A DNA stretch of 64,000 bases from Pleurostoma richardsiae (lineage: Eukaryota; Ascomycota; Sordariomycetes; Calosphaeriales; Pleurostomataceae), in contig JANBVO010000023.1 in assembly GCA_030052745.1 (NCBI GenBank), positions 62,001-126,000 on the forward strand, written 5' to 3'. How positions within the stretch are numbered: position 1 is the stretch's first letter; every line of letters begins with the position of its first letter. The notes under the pieces are model-generated. The model did no database searches. It was given only the letters and a program-made list of their open reading frames with translations, and was not told the DNA's origin. This document shows positions 42,334 to 55,263 of the stretch, one piece after another. A program made the position numbers and the translations under genes.

Positions 42334-45300
42334 TGCTTGCTGAGCTAGACGGTACCCAGGAGCTCTCCTGACCGAATGCAACCAGTCTCAAGCCGAGATG
42401 GGTGTGGCTTGCCAACGGTCGAAGACACGGACCGTCGAGCTGCTCGCCTGTTGGCTGGCAATTAGCTGGCAAAAGCAAGGCGCCCGATGATACCGACCGG
42501 GTTCGGACCCAAGTATCCTGCTTCTTCCTAGGTAGCCTGTCAGGGAGGGCCGGGGTGACTCTGTGAAGCTCAAGCTCTATCTAGACTGGTGGTTGGTTGC
42601 AAGCGGTGAGCTGAAGACCAGTCAGTGGCTGAAGGCTGCTTGTTAGTCCGAGGATTCGTCACGCACCACCCTGCGGCTGTCGCGAGGCTGCCGGCTTAAA
42701 GGACGGGCCTAGGCCGGTCGAGATCTGTCCTCAGAACCCCAGAGGCGCTTCGGCTTGGGTTTCCGTACCTCCCGCTCGGGCGCCAACAGTCGTCCAGCCC
42801 TACAAAAGGCGGTAGAGCAGGGCAACAACAGGCGACGGCGCAAGAGGGCGAGCGCCACGGTTGCAAACTTGGCCTGATCTGGTATGACCGGAGCGAAGCG
42901 AGATCGTATGACGATGGAATCTGATGCTGAACCAAGGCTCGCTCGGCGTCATCGAGGGCTGTTGGCTGAGATAAGGCTGGATTTGGAATTTGTCAGGCTC
43001 GCTAAAGCCATTGGAAGCCCTACTTACTTGCTTGCCTACCTACATAGTACGTGCAAAAGGACGGAGCCAATCAATTGGACGGTCGATCGTCGGTCGACGG
43101 CCGCAAGCTAGCAACAACCTTAATAACCATTAACCAAGAGATCGATCCGCGCGTACGTGCACAGACGCGGTCTCCGACGGTCTCGACGTCCAATCTAGCT
43201 ACCTTTGGTAGATTTAGGCTGGCATAGGAGAATGGGGGGAGAGAATAGTAAGCGAGACGGCCGTGGAGATACGTGCTCACATCCACGATTTCCTCCTGGG
43301 ACCGGTCATGCGCGCAGCATCAGGAGCCTTAGCTCCGTCGACGCTGATGTTGACTCGGGAGACTAAGATGGCTGACTAGTTGTAGGATAGGTACCTGAGC
43401 GTAGTAGGCTCGAAGACGGCAGAGCCCCGAGAGGATATCATTACTACTTTCCAGCGTGTCTTCGCTTTTAGATGATAATGAGGTTCTAGACCGTCAGTCC
43501 TCCTGGCGCCCCGGCGCATCAACCGTGGCCAGTGGCAGGAGATGACGCCTCGACAGTGGTTGCCCAATGTAGACGATACTGACTCCAGCGAGATGATTGG
43601 ATTGAAGCGCCGCATGCCATCTTCACGTGTGCTCTCCGGTCGGACGGCGACAGGTGACGGCATCCCAACAGTGAGGTAGGAGAGACCTTCGTCTCGACCA
43701 CCTTCAAGCATGTCTCAGGCCTAGCGCAGCAAAGGCAGGTCATGACCCGAGGATAGATAGGTGCGCCTGTCAGTAGATATCTGCAAGAGGTAGCTGCAGA
43801 GAGTATTTTTGCTACCCTATCGTGATAGGCACGGCTCGTCTATGACTGGACTGGAAGCTTAGGACTCCCAACTCATCAAGAGTCTAATTTAGGGTTAGAT
43901 CTGGAAGAGGAGCAGACCAGTTATGGATGACTTCGGTTTGTCACAAGTGTGCAATCAACACGCTCGATCTTAAGAGATGCCAGTTGCCGGACGATCCGCA
44001 GACCTGAAGGACTCTCTGTCTCCTTCGTCGCGGCATCTCGATGTCCTCCGGAGCTCTCATGTGCCTCCGCACATGAACACCCTGGGGCTTTCCCAAGGAA
44101 ACAGAATATCCCCGATCCAGAAGCAAATGTTCGATTCCGGCACCGTGGTCCGGCAGAAGGCTCGAGAAGGAGTCGACCCCTCCGGCACCATTCCGGAACC
44201 GCAGGGCGTTCCGACTCCGCGAAGGGACCCTTCCTCCTACCGGGGTCCAGGGGTCAGCGCCGGCAGGCAAGGCAGTTATGCAATGCTGATCGAGCTTGTT
44301 TTCGGCATGACACAGGTTCCTAATTAGGAGCGAGCAAATGCAGCAGCCACTACATAGTACCCGTCCGACTACAGTGGCAGGGACGGATAGAGGGCAACGA
44401 ACGGCCTCCTAACGGCGCGCCTCGTGTCGGAGGCCGTCAAAAGGACGGCGGGCGAGCGGGCGGGTTTGGCTGCTGCGGACACGGAGAAGCACGCTTCGGT
44501 ACGTACCCCTCACAGTCTGCTGCGGTACACACAGCCAAGACACCTGCCGCTGGGCATGTACTGTAGGTACGGGGGTACCTGGTAAGTAACGTTAGTGTCA
44601 AAAAGTTGTGTGCGCGGGTTCGGTGGGGCTCCCAAACCGACCGCTCGGACGGCGCCAATTGGCTGAAATCCGCACATCCCTGCGCAGCCATTGGTCCCCT
44701 GGCAGGACCCCCATCCGCGCCATCCCTTCTTCTGCCCCTCCCTGGCCCAGAAATCGTATGTTTTTTCTGTGCGCCCGTGGCAATCTATGGGGATCGAGAT
44801 CTTTCAATGCTCCTTTTCACTTTACCATCTCGCCGTTTCTCGTACTCGCCAGGTATCGGTACTTCTGCTGCGCCAGCCGGCGACTTGTCCGGCCACGCGT
44901 GGGCGATGCATGGCAGGCGCCGCAGGTGAGGGACAGGTACCTACCTCGCTCGCACCTCGCCGCACGTCGACTCTGCCGGCGCCCTGGGCGAGTGTGTGTG
45001 TGGAGGAGGACCCCGAACGGGGAGCTGGCCTCGGGCTCCTACGATCTGCGCTGATACAGACGCGTGACACGCGGTTATTGAGTGGTCCTCACAGCAAAGC
45101 TGCCTGCCGGCGGGCTCCAGATTCTCCACCGCCCTACACTAGAGCTCGCCGGCGGCGCACACTCAGACACTCTACCTGCGCTGATGGGACACATCAGGAA
45201 CGCCCCGGAGGATTTCTCCTTTACGGTCGACAGGTCCGCATCGGTATCACTGCCCTTCCCAGCGTGAGAGGGGTTGTGCAGACGGCACCTCCCCCTCTGG

Positions 45301-46892
45301 CTGCTTGTCACCGTACAATGACCGCGTTTGAGGTTCCTCGGGATCCAGCCCAAGGGAACCTTTCGGGAAGCTCTGAGTACTGTGCAAAAACGTGCGACAT
45401 TGCGCTTCAAACCGGTACCCGGAAGTCAATCCAGGAGCTGCCAGCCCAACATTTGGGGGTACCTAACGGAACTGAGTCGGGAACTGTACCAGATACTTAG
45501 GAGTACCTCTAATCCGATTTTGGCCGGGTTCATGATGGCAAGCCGCTTTTCTCCTGCTCTCCGACATCTGACTCCCGGGACCTTTCCCTAGGCACGTTGG
45601 ATTGGGTGTAGGGCCTGCCGGTTTAGCAGTGTCTTAACGCTTGCCAAGAAGTGACACTGCGCTACAATATTCCTGCAGGAGAGCGTTGTCTAGGTCCGCC
45701 TCGCTCACTCCTGGTCGTCATCGTGTGTTCCCGCGGCGCGAACATGCCTCAGAACATGAACATGGTCTCTCTCTTCACCTCGCAGCGAGGCTACTAGGCC
45801 GTTCTTCAAGCGACCCACGACACCTCGACATTTTCCCATCTGCAAAGCATTTCCCACTGTCCCGCGCGGCTGGATAGGGCATTCAACATCCGTTGCGCAG
45901 GTGCCGCTGGCCTGGCGACACCGGGCTAAGACGCTTGCTGAGCGGCTCCGTACCCGCAAGGTTCACTCACAAAGAAACGTATGACTTTGCCCTCTCCTCT
46001 GGATCTAACCAAGCGCACCGTCGTCTTGAGAATACTTCTCCTCGAGTCACTTGTTTCGGTTCACCGTTCCTGACTGCGATCCAGAAAAAAAATAGATTAA
46101 CGGTCGGCCAGCACCCGGCGTGGTCGCAAGCCGAACCTTGACCGTCTTATAGGCCGATTCCTGTACGTCCACCCTCTGGCCACCCTATGACATACCTACC
46201 TCGCGCGAGCTTTGGAGATTCCCGTTTTGTGCCACATGCTGTTCGTGATCAGGCCGTTCATGGTCATCGAGATCTCTTGCCGTCACCCGATCACGATACT
46301 AGTGCCAAAGTTCCCAGAAGTCTATAGCTGCTATACAAAATACTCCGACTTTGCCATTAACCCGCCTGCCAGGTCCCATTTCGAAACATCCCGACTTCCT
46401 CGTACCCATTGGCGCCGGACGACACGTCAAGCCGGCCCCTCCATCACCGACTACCCTCCCAGAACAGCTTGCAACAGAGCAGCCGAATTCCGTCTCTTTT
46501 CTGAACCCGCTTGGCCGTACACGAAGCAGCCCGTTCGAACATTAGCACGACATTATTCTCCCCGGCCGACCGCACCTCTCTCCACGCCACCAACCCATAT
46601 ACTACCATCCCAGCATCCTGACCCCTCGATCGCAACGGTGCTTCTCAACCCGAGCCCGTTGTCTGTTGAATCCTGCGACAACCTCTCGTACCCAGGGTTC
46701 ATACCTCCTGCGTCCGGAGGACTGGAGACAGGTTTCCCTTCCTGTCGCGTATCCCGAGAAGCACTACGGCTCTAGCTGCTTGAACAGTTCAGCACAAGTC
46801 GCTGTGCGCCGGCCGTTATCGATTTTGCAGGACCTGATGTGCCGAGCACCCCGTTGAAATATTGCAAAAAAAGCTCTGTGACTGTCGGCTGC
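42334..46892. other. 4.6-kb gene-poor region upstream of the HMG-box gene
   Basis: No gene is recognised. Frames of 80-270 codons (for example 43941-44330 and 44691-45500) show no domain, no consistent codon bias and no splice support. Features seen are TACC/TACT word repeats near 43015-43045 and a GTAC-rich stretch at 44500-44585 (GGTACGTACC, GGTACGGGGGTACC). From about 46330 to 46860 the sequence is C-rich like a long 5' leader. A TTTTGCAG acceptor-like site at 46823-46830 could end a 5' leader intron. Confidence 0.45.
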
Positions 46893-49098
46893 ATGTCGCC
46901 GTCATTGGAGGAGGTCTTTGGAGAGCTGGGCATCTCTCAGTATCTAGGTGCCTTCCTTGACCAAGGATTCGATACCTGGGAGACGATATTGGACATCACC
47001 GAGTCGGACCTGTAAGTGATGATGCCAGCATCGGAGTTTCTTTCTGTTTTCCGGACTGTTCCTGACCCTCGGCCTTAGGGATGCATTAGGAGTGAAGCTC
47101 GGTCATCGAAGGGTAAGGACCCTTGTGAGCCCCTTGCAGTTGGCGTCTGGCAAACTCCACCGAAGCTCACATGTTGCCTAGAAACTCCAAAGGCGCATTG
47201 CCAACTCCCGAGGCGTTGCGCCAGATACGGCGCTTGTGTCGCCGACACAGCCAAGCATTGAGGATGCACGACCTGAGCACAGACCAGACGCACCCTCGGC
47301 GGAAAGTCGGGATCCTGCAGCTGCTGTGATACAGAAGCGCAAATACAGGCGACATCCAAAGGTATGTCTATTCCTCAGATCGCGACGGAACCAGGGCACG
47401 AATTTGTTTTGTTCGTAGCTCCCATTAGCTCAGGACCATGTGGCTGACTTATCGCCTCTTCTGCGACTCTACAGCCCGACGAGAATGCTCCGGAGCGGCC
47501 CCCTTCTGCATATGTGCTCTTCTCCAACAGTAAGTCATGTGATCGATCACATGCTTCCCTTTCCGACACCATCAACTCGCGCTACACGTCCCCTCTGCCC
47601 AGAAGATCCGGCAGGAAAATGTACCTTCATTCACATTGTTCTTGCTTTCCCTCTCTTATCCAGGCCATGTATATGACGCAGCTGCTGACAGCTTTCACGT
47701 AGAAATGCGAGATGATCTCAAGGGCAGGAATCTGACATTCACTGAGATTGCTAAGCTCGTGGGAGAGCATTGGCAAAGCCTCACTGCTGCTGAGAAGGAA
47801 GTATATGAGACTCAGGCGCAGACGGCGAAGAGCAAATACAACCAACAATTGGCCGAATATAAGAAGACACCCGAGCACCGGAAGTACGCTCAGTATCTCC
47901 AAGAGTTCAAGGCCAAACATGCCCATCAGTCACAAGGTTCGTCCTGTTCGCCACCCCGCGTGCGATTCTGCTCTTATAACCGCCACGTCACTCCTCGTCT
48001 ATGAAGAAGATGTTCTAACATGGAACACCCCTTTATCAGAAAAAGATGCTTCCAAGCGAGTCAAACTGTCCGACTCGAAGCGGGCAGACCAGAGCTCAAC
48101 TCCTAGCCGGACAGTTCGGAGTGGTACCGTAGGGAGTCAGAGCGGCAGTGAGCCACCGCCGACACGACAGCAGAGGATTGGATCCACAGTTTCAAACAGT
48201 GAATCGCAGTATGCTGCGTCGACTGCGTCCGGCTCTCAGTTGACTCCGAGAGAGGATCCCCTGAATTCGCCTAGTATCAAGGGCTACTTCGATCCGCGGG
48301 CCGGTGAGCCATCTCCGGGCGCGAGTGGTAGCCCTCACGAGGTTTCATCACTTCCACCCCGCCATCCCCCATCGAGGCGAAACTCCTCCTGGCTTGATGG
48401 GCCTCGGGCTGAACCGGCCATGCCTCCTCGTCACCTACCTTCGTTCTCAGATATGTTTGACAATCGGGCACCGATCAACGGGGTGCATCACAGCGATGTT
48501 GGCGGATTCAATCCTTTCCAGAGGAGCCATCAGTCAGGGAGTCCTGCCTCGGCTCCCAGCGTGAACAGTGCTGGCTCCAAGCCGCCCTCTCTCCGGAAAG
48601 AGCAGTCATCTGCAGGGAGCATCTCATCGGCGAGCTCGTATAGCTACCCGCGGACGCCAATCGACGGGCCTCTACCTATCCACGCCCTTCTAACCGGCGG
48701 CAAGCCAGTCTCGGGCCATGACGCAGCAGTTGCGAATTCCATCCACGAAGGAAATCTCAGCTCGCCTGACGATAGGACACCTTTCCCGCCCTTTGCACCA
48801 GAGAGGACGTCAAGTGACCCAGCTATGAACTACCCCCTGCCTCATTTGAACGGTGCGTCCATAGTACCCTGCAAATGGCCTTCTGCTAAGAAGAGCGCTA
48901 ATTTTTCAAGACATAGGATACTTTTCTGTGCCTCCACCCATGCCAGGTCGGCCGGTCACGGTTGGGCCGTCTCCCGGCCTAAGTGGGCCTTATTCACATG
49001 GCCGGATGGTCCCACTGGCCAGCAAGACGGACGCCGACTTGGATGGTATGAGTGCCCTCCTGCGAGCAGGAGAGATTGTTGACCGGCGAGCCGAGTGA
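46893..49098 (+). CDS. SAM domain - HMG box transcriptional regulator
   Basis: Seven exons: 46893-47011, 47079-47112, 47182-47361, 47475-47529, 47703-47936, 48040-48852 and 48911-49098, giving 540 residues. The N-terminus (about 1-60) is a SAM/Pointed-like domain: EVFGELGISQYLGAFLDQGF, TWETILDITESDLDALGVKL, GHRRKLQRRIANSRG. A single HMG box lies at about 115-185: PERPPSAYVLFSNKMRDDLK, LTFTEIAKLVGEHWQSLTAA, EKEVYETQAQTAKSKYNQQL. HMG boxes bend DNA; this SAM-HMG arrangement is found in filamentous ascomycetes, where HMG-box factors often act in sexual development. The C-terminal 330 residues are Ser/Pro-rich and disordered, ending LLRAGEIVDRRAE. Intron 4 (47530-47702, 173 bp) splits the HMG box between SN and KM. 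An open frame continues upstream of the ATG to an acceptor-like TTTTGCAG at 46830, so an additional 5' exon is possible. Confidence 0.88.
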
Positions 49099-51074
49099 TG
49101 GGCTCACGTTCTCTGTGTAGACCACAGAGGGAACAGGACTTCCTGGGGGTGGCCGGGCTGTTCGCTATTTTTCTTCACCCCAGCGGAGACATCCCACGGT
49201 TGATGTTACTCGCTGATACGGCACGCACATTAAAGTTAAGTAAACGAGGCGCTCAAAGAAAACAGACACATATGGCCGGTTTCCCCGGCCGTGAAAGGCA
49301 TGGATGTTACATTTTAACGGATAACGATACCCCTCCCATGCAGCAAAAGAGTCAAGAAAAAGGCATGCACCGGACACAGCAACAAAGAGCCGGTGGTCAA
49401 ACATGCCGTTTGTCATTTTAAGCTTGGTTTCCCTGGAGTCTCTGGAGGTAATGGGAAACCGAGACCGAAACGGGCGCCCCGCGGTTACACCCGGGCAAAG
49501 TCATCCATCATTGGGCGGGCTGGGGCTGGGGATGGATGCTGGGACTTCATGCTGGGACTTTTCAAACGGGATGGCGTTCTATTGGGGGGCTCTCGAGATG
49601 CAACTTGAGCCTCTCCTCTTGATTTTCTGCGATGGTCCTTACTTCCGGGGAGCCATCTGCCTACATACCTGGTATATGGTATATATGCACTCTTACTTCT
49701 TTCCCGAGAGGATTGGGGTCAATTTTCAGCATCGGGAACTAGGATATAGGCATGCTATCTGTTATTCACCACGATGTTGGGAGGAATATCTGATCTCTGG
49801 ATTTACTCTTCGCTGTCGAATGTTTCGAGTACTGTTCTGTCAAAAGGGGGCAGCGGAGCCGAGAAGCTCTGCCTGCTGCTGAACCACTTTTTCTCTTTCT
49901 CTTCGCGCCAGTTCGCCCGTCGGCAGCGTGGATGCACATCACTTCAGAAGGAGAAGAGAGAAGAGACGAAAAAAGGTTCCGATCGTGGTTACGAGAAGCG
50001 ATTGAATGATTACCGGCTTTCAAGAGCCTACCTACGACGGCCTCGAGGGGAGCGAGAGCTCTTTGCACTTGCTTGCTTGCACTTGCACTTTTGCGTGACA
50101 TATCTGGACGATAGACTGAATATACACACAAACGATGCATGGAGCGAGCTCCTGTTTCATTTTTTTTCTCTTAAACACTGTTTTCAGAAATGGTTGACGT
50201 ATAACACTGGGCCCTCCCCCATTTTTTTCTACCCTGAAGGCGCCCAGCTCATCCCCCCCTTTTCTGAGACGAGAGATCCGAAAGTCAGGCAGGCGGTGTT
50301 CACAAGACAGTCGGCCACGCAGGTAGGTCAAGCAGACAACGTCACCGGCACACCAGCACCAGGGCCCAAAAGTAGCCGTAGCATAGAAACCCTTCACGTG
50401 TATTGGTCTCCCCACCCATCGGTCAACTCTCCATAGCTTCGCAGCGGGACAAGGCACGAGCGGGAATGGGAAAGGCACGAGGGGAAGTGTCCCCCAAGAT
50501 CCAATAAACGACAGTAGAAAAAGAGAATAAATGACACGATGTAGTAGCAAAAAAACGAGGTTTGGACAATTCCGGTTCCCGAGCGGTGGTGCTTATCCGC
50601 CCATTTCCAGCCGCTTTGATGATGTCCACTCGTTCCTCTCTAGAGCTCTCTTCCCTCGTGATACAAACGGCAGACGCGCAAGAGAGGATAAAAAGACGTG
50701 ATTTGGTAATGGCATGAGTAAACACATCTCGACGCCTCCCCCTTGAAAAGTAAAAAAGCAACAGCCCTTCCCCCTTCCCTGCCTATACGCCGATGTGAGA
50801 TGCTGAAATAGTCCATAAGAGGGTTTGCCTGTTGTTGGTTCAGACAAGAGAAAAAACCTCTGTTGCCGGTCCTTCGCCCGCTGGAGGCGTTGGCGTGTCA
50901 AATGGTATCACAATGTTCCTTTCCCTCCCGGGTTTATAATATGTCATTCCCAAAACCTCGAAGGCGATACCCAAACTGTAGGTGGCCGGCCGCCAAAGTG
51001 AAAAGACAGGAAAAGCATGGCAGGAGCCTCCCTCAGCTGCTATGCGCCCTCAGGAAGAGCTAGAAAAGGTCAGT
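49099..51074. other. Convergent 2-kb intergenic region HMG-box gene / NIK1
   Basis: 3' flanks of two convergent genes. The DNA is relatively A/T-rich with homopolymer runs (for example T runs at 50159-50166 and 50220-50227). No coding frame has a family signature; the 220-codon frame at 49774-50436 is unsupported. Confidence 0.5.
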
Positions 51075-54000
51075 CTAAGCGCCTTGGGGTTCAGACAGGC
51101 ATTTACGTGCCCTATTGATCGGGTCATCCTGGTCTGCCGTCACGAGTGCGGGGCTGTCCAGGCCGGTGGTCAATCCTTCTGCCGCCGTCGGAAAGCGAGG
51201 CGGCATTGGAGGTCGTGGCGGTTCCACCGGTAACCTCGCGCCCATTGACTTGGCGTCGGCTTGCCGGGTGAGGTCAATCTCACGATTATTGTCTAGTAGG
51301 GCGCCTCCTAATGTGGCGCACTTGAGAATGGTCTGGATGAGATGGTTCTGCTGGAGCGGCTTCGACAGATACTCGTCCATCTGCGCTTGGATGCACTTCT
51401 CGCGATCACCCATCATGGCATGCGCCGTGAGCGCAATGATGGGGGTCCTGTGGGCGGCCAAGCTGCGCTCGTATTCCCGAATCTTGCTTGTGGCCTCGAA
51501 TCCACCCTATTAAGAAGTTAGTGATCATGGTACATATGTATCGAGGAACTAGTTAGCAGAAAGATGGTCATACCATGATGGGCATCTGGACATCCATAAG
51601 AATGACGTCGAACTTCTTCCGCTTGACAGCTTCCACAGCTTCTTCACCATTATTGACGACGGTGACGACGTGATGATACTTCTCCAGGATCTTCACGGCC
51701 AACTTCTGATTCACAGTATTGTCTTCGGCCAGTAGAATCTCGAAGGACTTCGTGTTGTCAGCAAGTGACGGAGTGGCCCGGTTCTCCAGGGCGGGGATCA
51801 TCCCATTGCCCAAATCGATAAGCTGGCAAGGCGTAGTCATGTAGGACGTGATACCCAAATCGAGGCACGACTTCAGACTGACGTGAACCACCGGGGCCAG
51901 AAGGACTATCGGCAGGTACTTGAAGTCATCAATGGACCTCAACCTCCTGGCAGTATCGATCGAGTCTACTATTATGACGTCGTACGGCGGCGCGCCCTTC
52001 TCTCGTTGCCTGTTTAGGGTGGGATGATGCTCAGAATCGACAACAAACGGAACCAGGCCGAGCTGTCTCAGCATAGAAGCGATCTGTGCACCGTGGCCGG
52101 TCTTGCCCTTGTCGATGAAGAGCACCTCGTGGCTCTTGTAGGGATTCAGCTGCTTTCCGATGTGGGAGATGTCGACGTCCGCCTGTCGAACGACGCACGT
52201 GAAGAAGAACTGGCTGCCCTTGCCATATTCGCTCTTTACCCACACATCACCGCCCATGAGGTTGACGAGACGCTTGGAAATTGACAGACCGAGACCAGTG
52301 CCACCGAACTTCCGCGTCATGGAGCCGTCAGCCTGCTGGAAGGTATCGAAGATGAGATCGAGCTTGTCGGCTGGGATACCAATACCAGTATCCGAGACGA
52401 CGAATTCTATGGCAAACTCGTGGGGCCTGAGGCGAACGTGCTTAGCCTTCTGGATAGTTAGGCTGACCTCTCCATGTTCGGTGAACTTGATCGCGTTTCC
52501 GACGAGGTTGAGAATAATCTGCCTCAGCCTGAAAGAGTCGCCGACGACGTGGTCCGGAACAGAGCTATCGACGCGGTACGTCAAGTCGAGGAACTTCTCA
52601 TTTGCCTTGACAGCAAGTGTCTTGAGGGCATTGAAGACAGTGCCCCGGAGGGTGTACGGGATCTCTTCGATGACCATCCTCCGAGCCTCAATCTTGGACA
52701 GATCGAGAATGTCATCAATGATGATTAGAAGACTGTTGGCAAGGCTGTTCACAATGTTCAGCATTTCTCGCTGGTATTGCGTTAAGTCGGTATCGAGCGT
52801 CAGCTGCGTCATGCCTATAATGCCGTTCATTGGGGTGCGGATCTCGTGAGACATGTTTGCGAGGAACTCGGATTTCGTCTTGTTGGCCAATTCGGCGGCT
52901 TCCCTGGCCTGTGTGTTTCTCTGGATACTGTCTCTGAGGTTGAAGACCATCTGATTGATCTTCTTTTTCAGTTCGTCCATCTCGCCAGATGCCTCGACTT
53001 CCACAAGTTTCGTGAAATCACCATCCGTAGCCGCGTTGGTGATGTCTCCAAACGCTCGCACTTGGGCAGTCTGAGCCAAGAGTCAGTATGAGATCGGTAT
53101 AACCTAAGGGTTTGCAGCGTGGCTTACCAAGTTGTTAGCCATCGTGTTGACATCTGTGGTGATTTCTTTCCAGCGTCCCTTAAGGCCGGCGACATCGGCC
53201 TGGCCACCTAGTATGCCATCTATACCAACGTCCTTTGCCACTCGCTGCACCTCGTTGCAGAATATGGACAGTCGGTCAACCATGTTATTAATGGTCTCCT
53301 TCAGTATGAGTATCTCGCCCTTGGCTTCGACGTCGATCTTTCGACTCATATCGCCATTCGCAATAGCCTGTGTGACAGTCGAAATCCCTCGGACCTGTTC
53401 AGTGGCTTGTTAGCAACTAGTCATCGACGACAGAGATCGGTGATACGCAGCGCGCATACCTGAGAAGTCAGATTCGACGCCATAGTGTTGACATTCTCCG
53501 TGAGATCCTTCCATTTGCCCTCCACATTGTCGACCTGGGCTTGCCCACCGAGAGTCCCATCGGTGCCGACCTCCCTGGCCACCTTGCTGACTTCAAAGGC
53601 GAACGTCGAAAGACGGTCCACCATGGTATTGATCGTGTTCTTCAGGTCCAAAATCTCTCCCCTAGCCTCTACGCCAATCTTCTTGGTGAGGTCACCTCTG
53701 GCGACGGCTGAAGTGACCTGGGCGATCTCTCGCACTTGAGTAGTCAGGTTCATAGCCATGCCGTTCACATTTTCCGTGAGGTCTCGCCATGTTCCTTGAA
53801 CGTCGTGTACCGTGGCTTGGCCACCCAATCGGCCTTCGGTGCCGACCTCGCGAGCGATCTTCGTGACCTCCCGGGCGAATTGCTGGAGTTGGTCCACCAT
53901 GGAATTGATCGTCTTCTTCAGCTCGAAGATTTCGCCCCTGCACTCTGCTTCGACCTTCTGCGTGAGATCTCCCTTGGCGACTGCAGTCGTGACCTTGATG

Positions 54001-55263
54001 ATATCGCGCACTTGCGTTGTTAAATTATCGGCCATGGCGTTGACGTTGACAGTGAGCTCGTTCCACATTCCCTTAACACCTTCGACGTCGGCCTGGCCGC
54101 CAAGCCTTCCTTCCGTACCGACATCCCTTGCGACTCGGGTAACCTCAGATGCAAACGTGCGGAGCTGGTCCACCATAGTGTTGATAGTCTGTTGGAGTTG
54201 GAGGATTTCGCCCTTTGCAGGACGCTCGATCTTCTGGGTAAGATCGCCATGGGCGACAGCAGTGGTGACAGACGCAATTTCACGCACTTGGGGTGGGTTA
54301 GCCGTGCTCTCTAGTCGATGATGAAGTAGGATATAATACCTTGATCTGTAAGATTCTGTGCCATGACGTTCACTGGATAATGTGTTAGTTGAAGTAGTCG
54401 AATCCCGCACGAACGGACTAACCATTGTCTGTCAGCTCCTTCCATGTTCCATCGACCCCTTCGATCTGCGCTTGACCTCCGAGAATGCCTTCGGTACCGA
54501 CTTCGCGGGCGACTCGAGATACTTCGCTGGAGAAGACTTGGAGCTGGTCCATCATGGTGTTTATAGTCCGTTTGAATGTGGTGATTTCGGGGTCCATCTC
54601 CACATTGTTCATCCTGACCTTCTTGGAAAGATCACCACGTGCGACGGCAGTGACAATCTCGCCAATCTCTCGCAGTGCCTTCTGGAAGGCCTCATTGGCT
54701 TTTTGATGTTTCCACAGCTCTCGCTCAAGGGTAGCGACGCGTTCCTGTTCAATCATAGCAATGGTCTTCTCCTGCAACTTCTCTTGCTGCATGAGTTGTT
54801 CCTTGACGCCAGCGAGCTCCTCTCGCTGGCTGTCAAGGAGCTTAGATTGGTCGTGGACATGTTCTCGCAGACCCTCGAGGGCATCCTCTGTCAGGTGGGT
54901 AACTTTTACAGGCCGCTCGTCGACTAAGCCGTTGCGCACCGCTGTCAGTCTCGACTTGATAGAGCCTCTGCCATTGCTTAACGGCGACGAACCAGAATCA
55001 TCACCAAACATAGAGTCGGCAGTCTCATTGGGCGTATCGGGAAAGTTGGTAGCATTGACGGAATGGGCTCTCGTCTCGAGCTGTTGGATCCTCAAAGCAA
55101 GGCTTGCGAGCTCACGCTCCAAGGTCTTCTTCTGTCGAGTCTCGGGACCAGGAAGCTTAATGTGGTTGTTGGCGCCGGCTCGAATGGCAGCCGGAGAGCC
55201 GGGTTCGGCAGCGAGGCCCTTCACCAGGGAGGCGACAGCCGCCAGAGCCGCGTCGTCGGCCAT
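51075..55263 (-). CDS. Group III hybrid histidine kinase (Nik1/Os-1)
   Basis: Exons 54423-55263, 54340-54372 (33 nt), 53460-54286, 53128-53394, 51574-53070 and 51075-51506 give 1298 residues, the usual length for Os-1 proteins. A coiled-coil N-terminus is followed by six tandem HAMP repeats (about 190-690; for example [29 protein letters not shown]). The kinase core follows: H-box [18 protein letters not shown] (phospho-His about 731), N-box [13 protein letters not shown], and G-boxes [13 protein letters not shown] and [13 protein letters not shown]. The C-terminal receiver domain has [15 protein letters not shown] and [13 protein letters not shown] (phospho-Asp about 1149). The protein is cytosolic, acts upstream of the Hog1-type MAPK cascade in osmotic adaptation and is the target pathway of dicarboximide/phenylpyrrole fungicides. 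Joins across the 33-nt exon restore [20 protein letters not shown]. Confidence 0.97.

Noticed and set aside
44691-45500. 269-codon plus-strand frame
   Set aside because: Cys/Arg-rich sequence typical of chance frames in GC-rich DNA; no domain and no codon bias.
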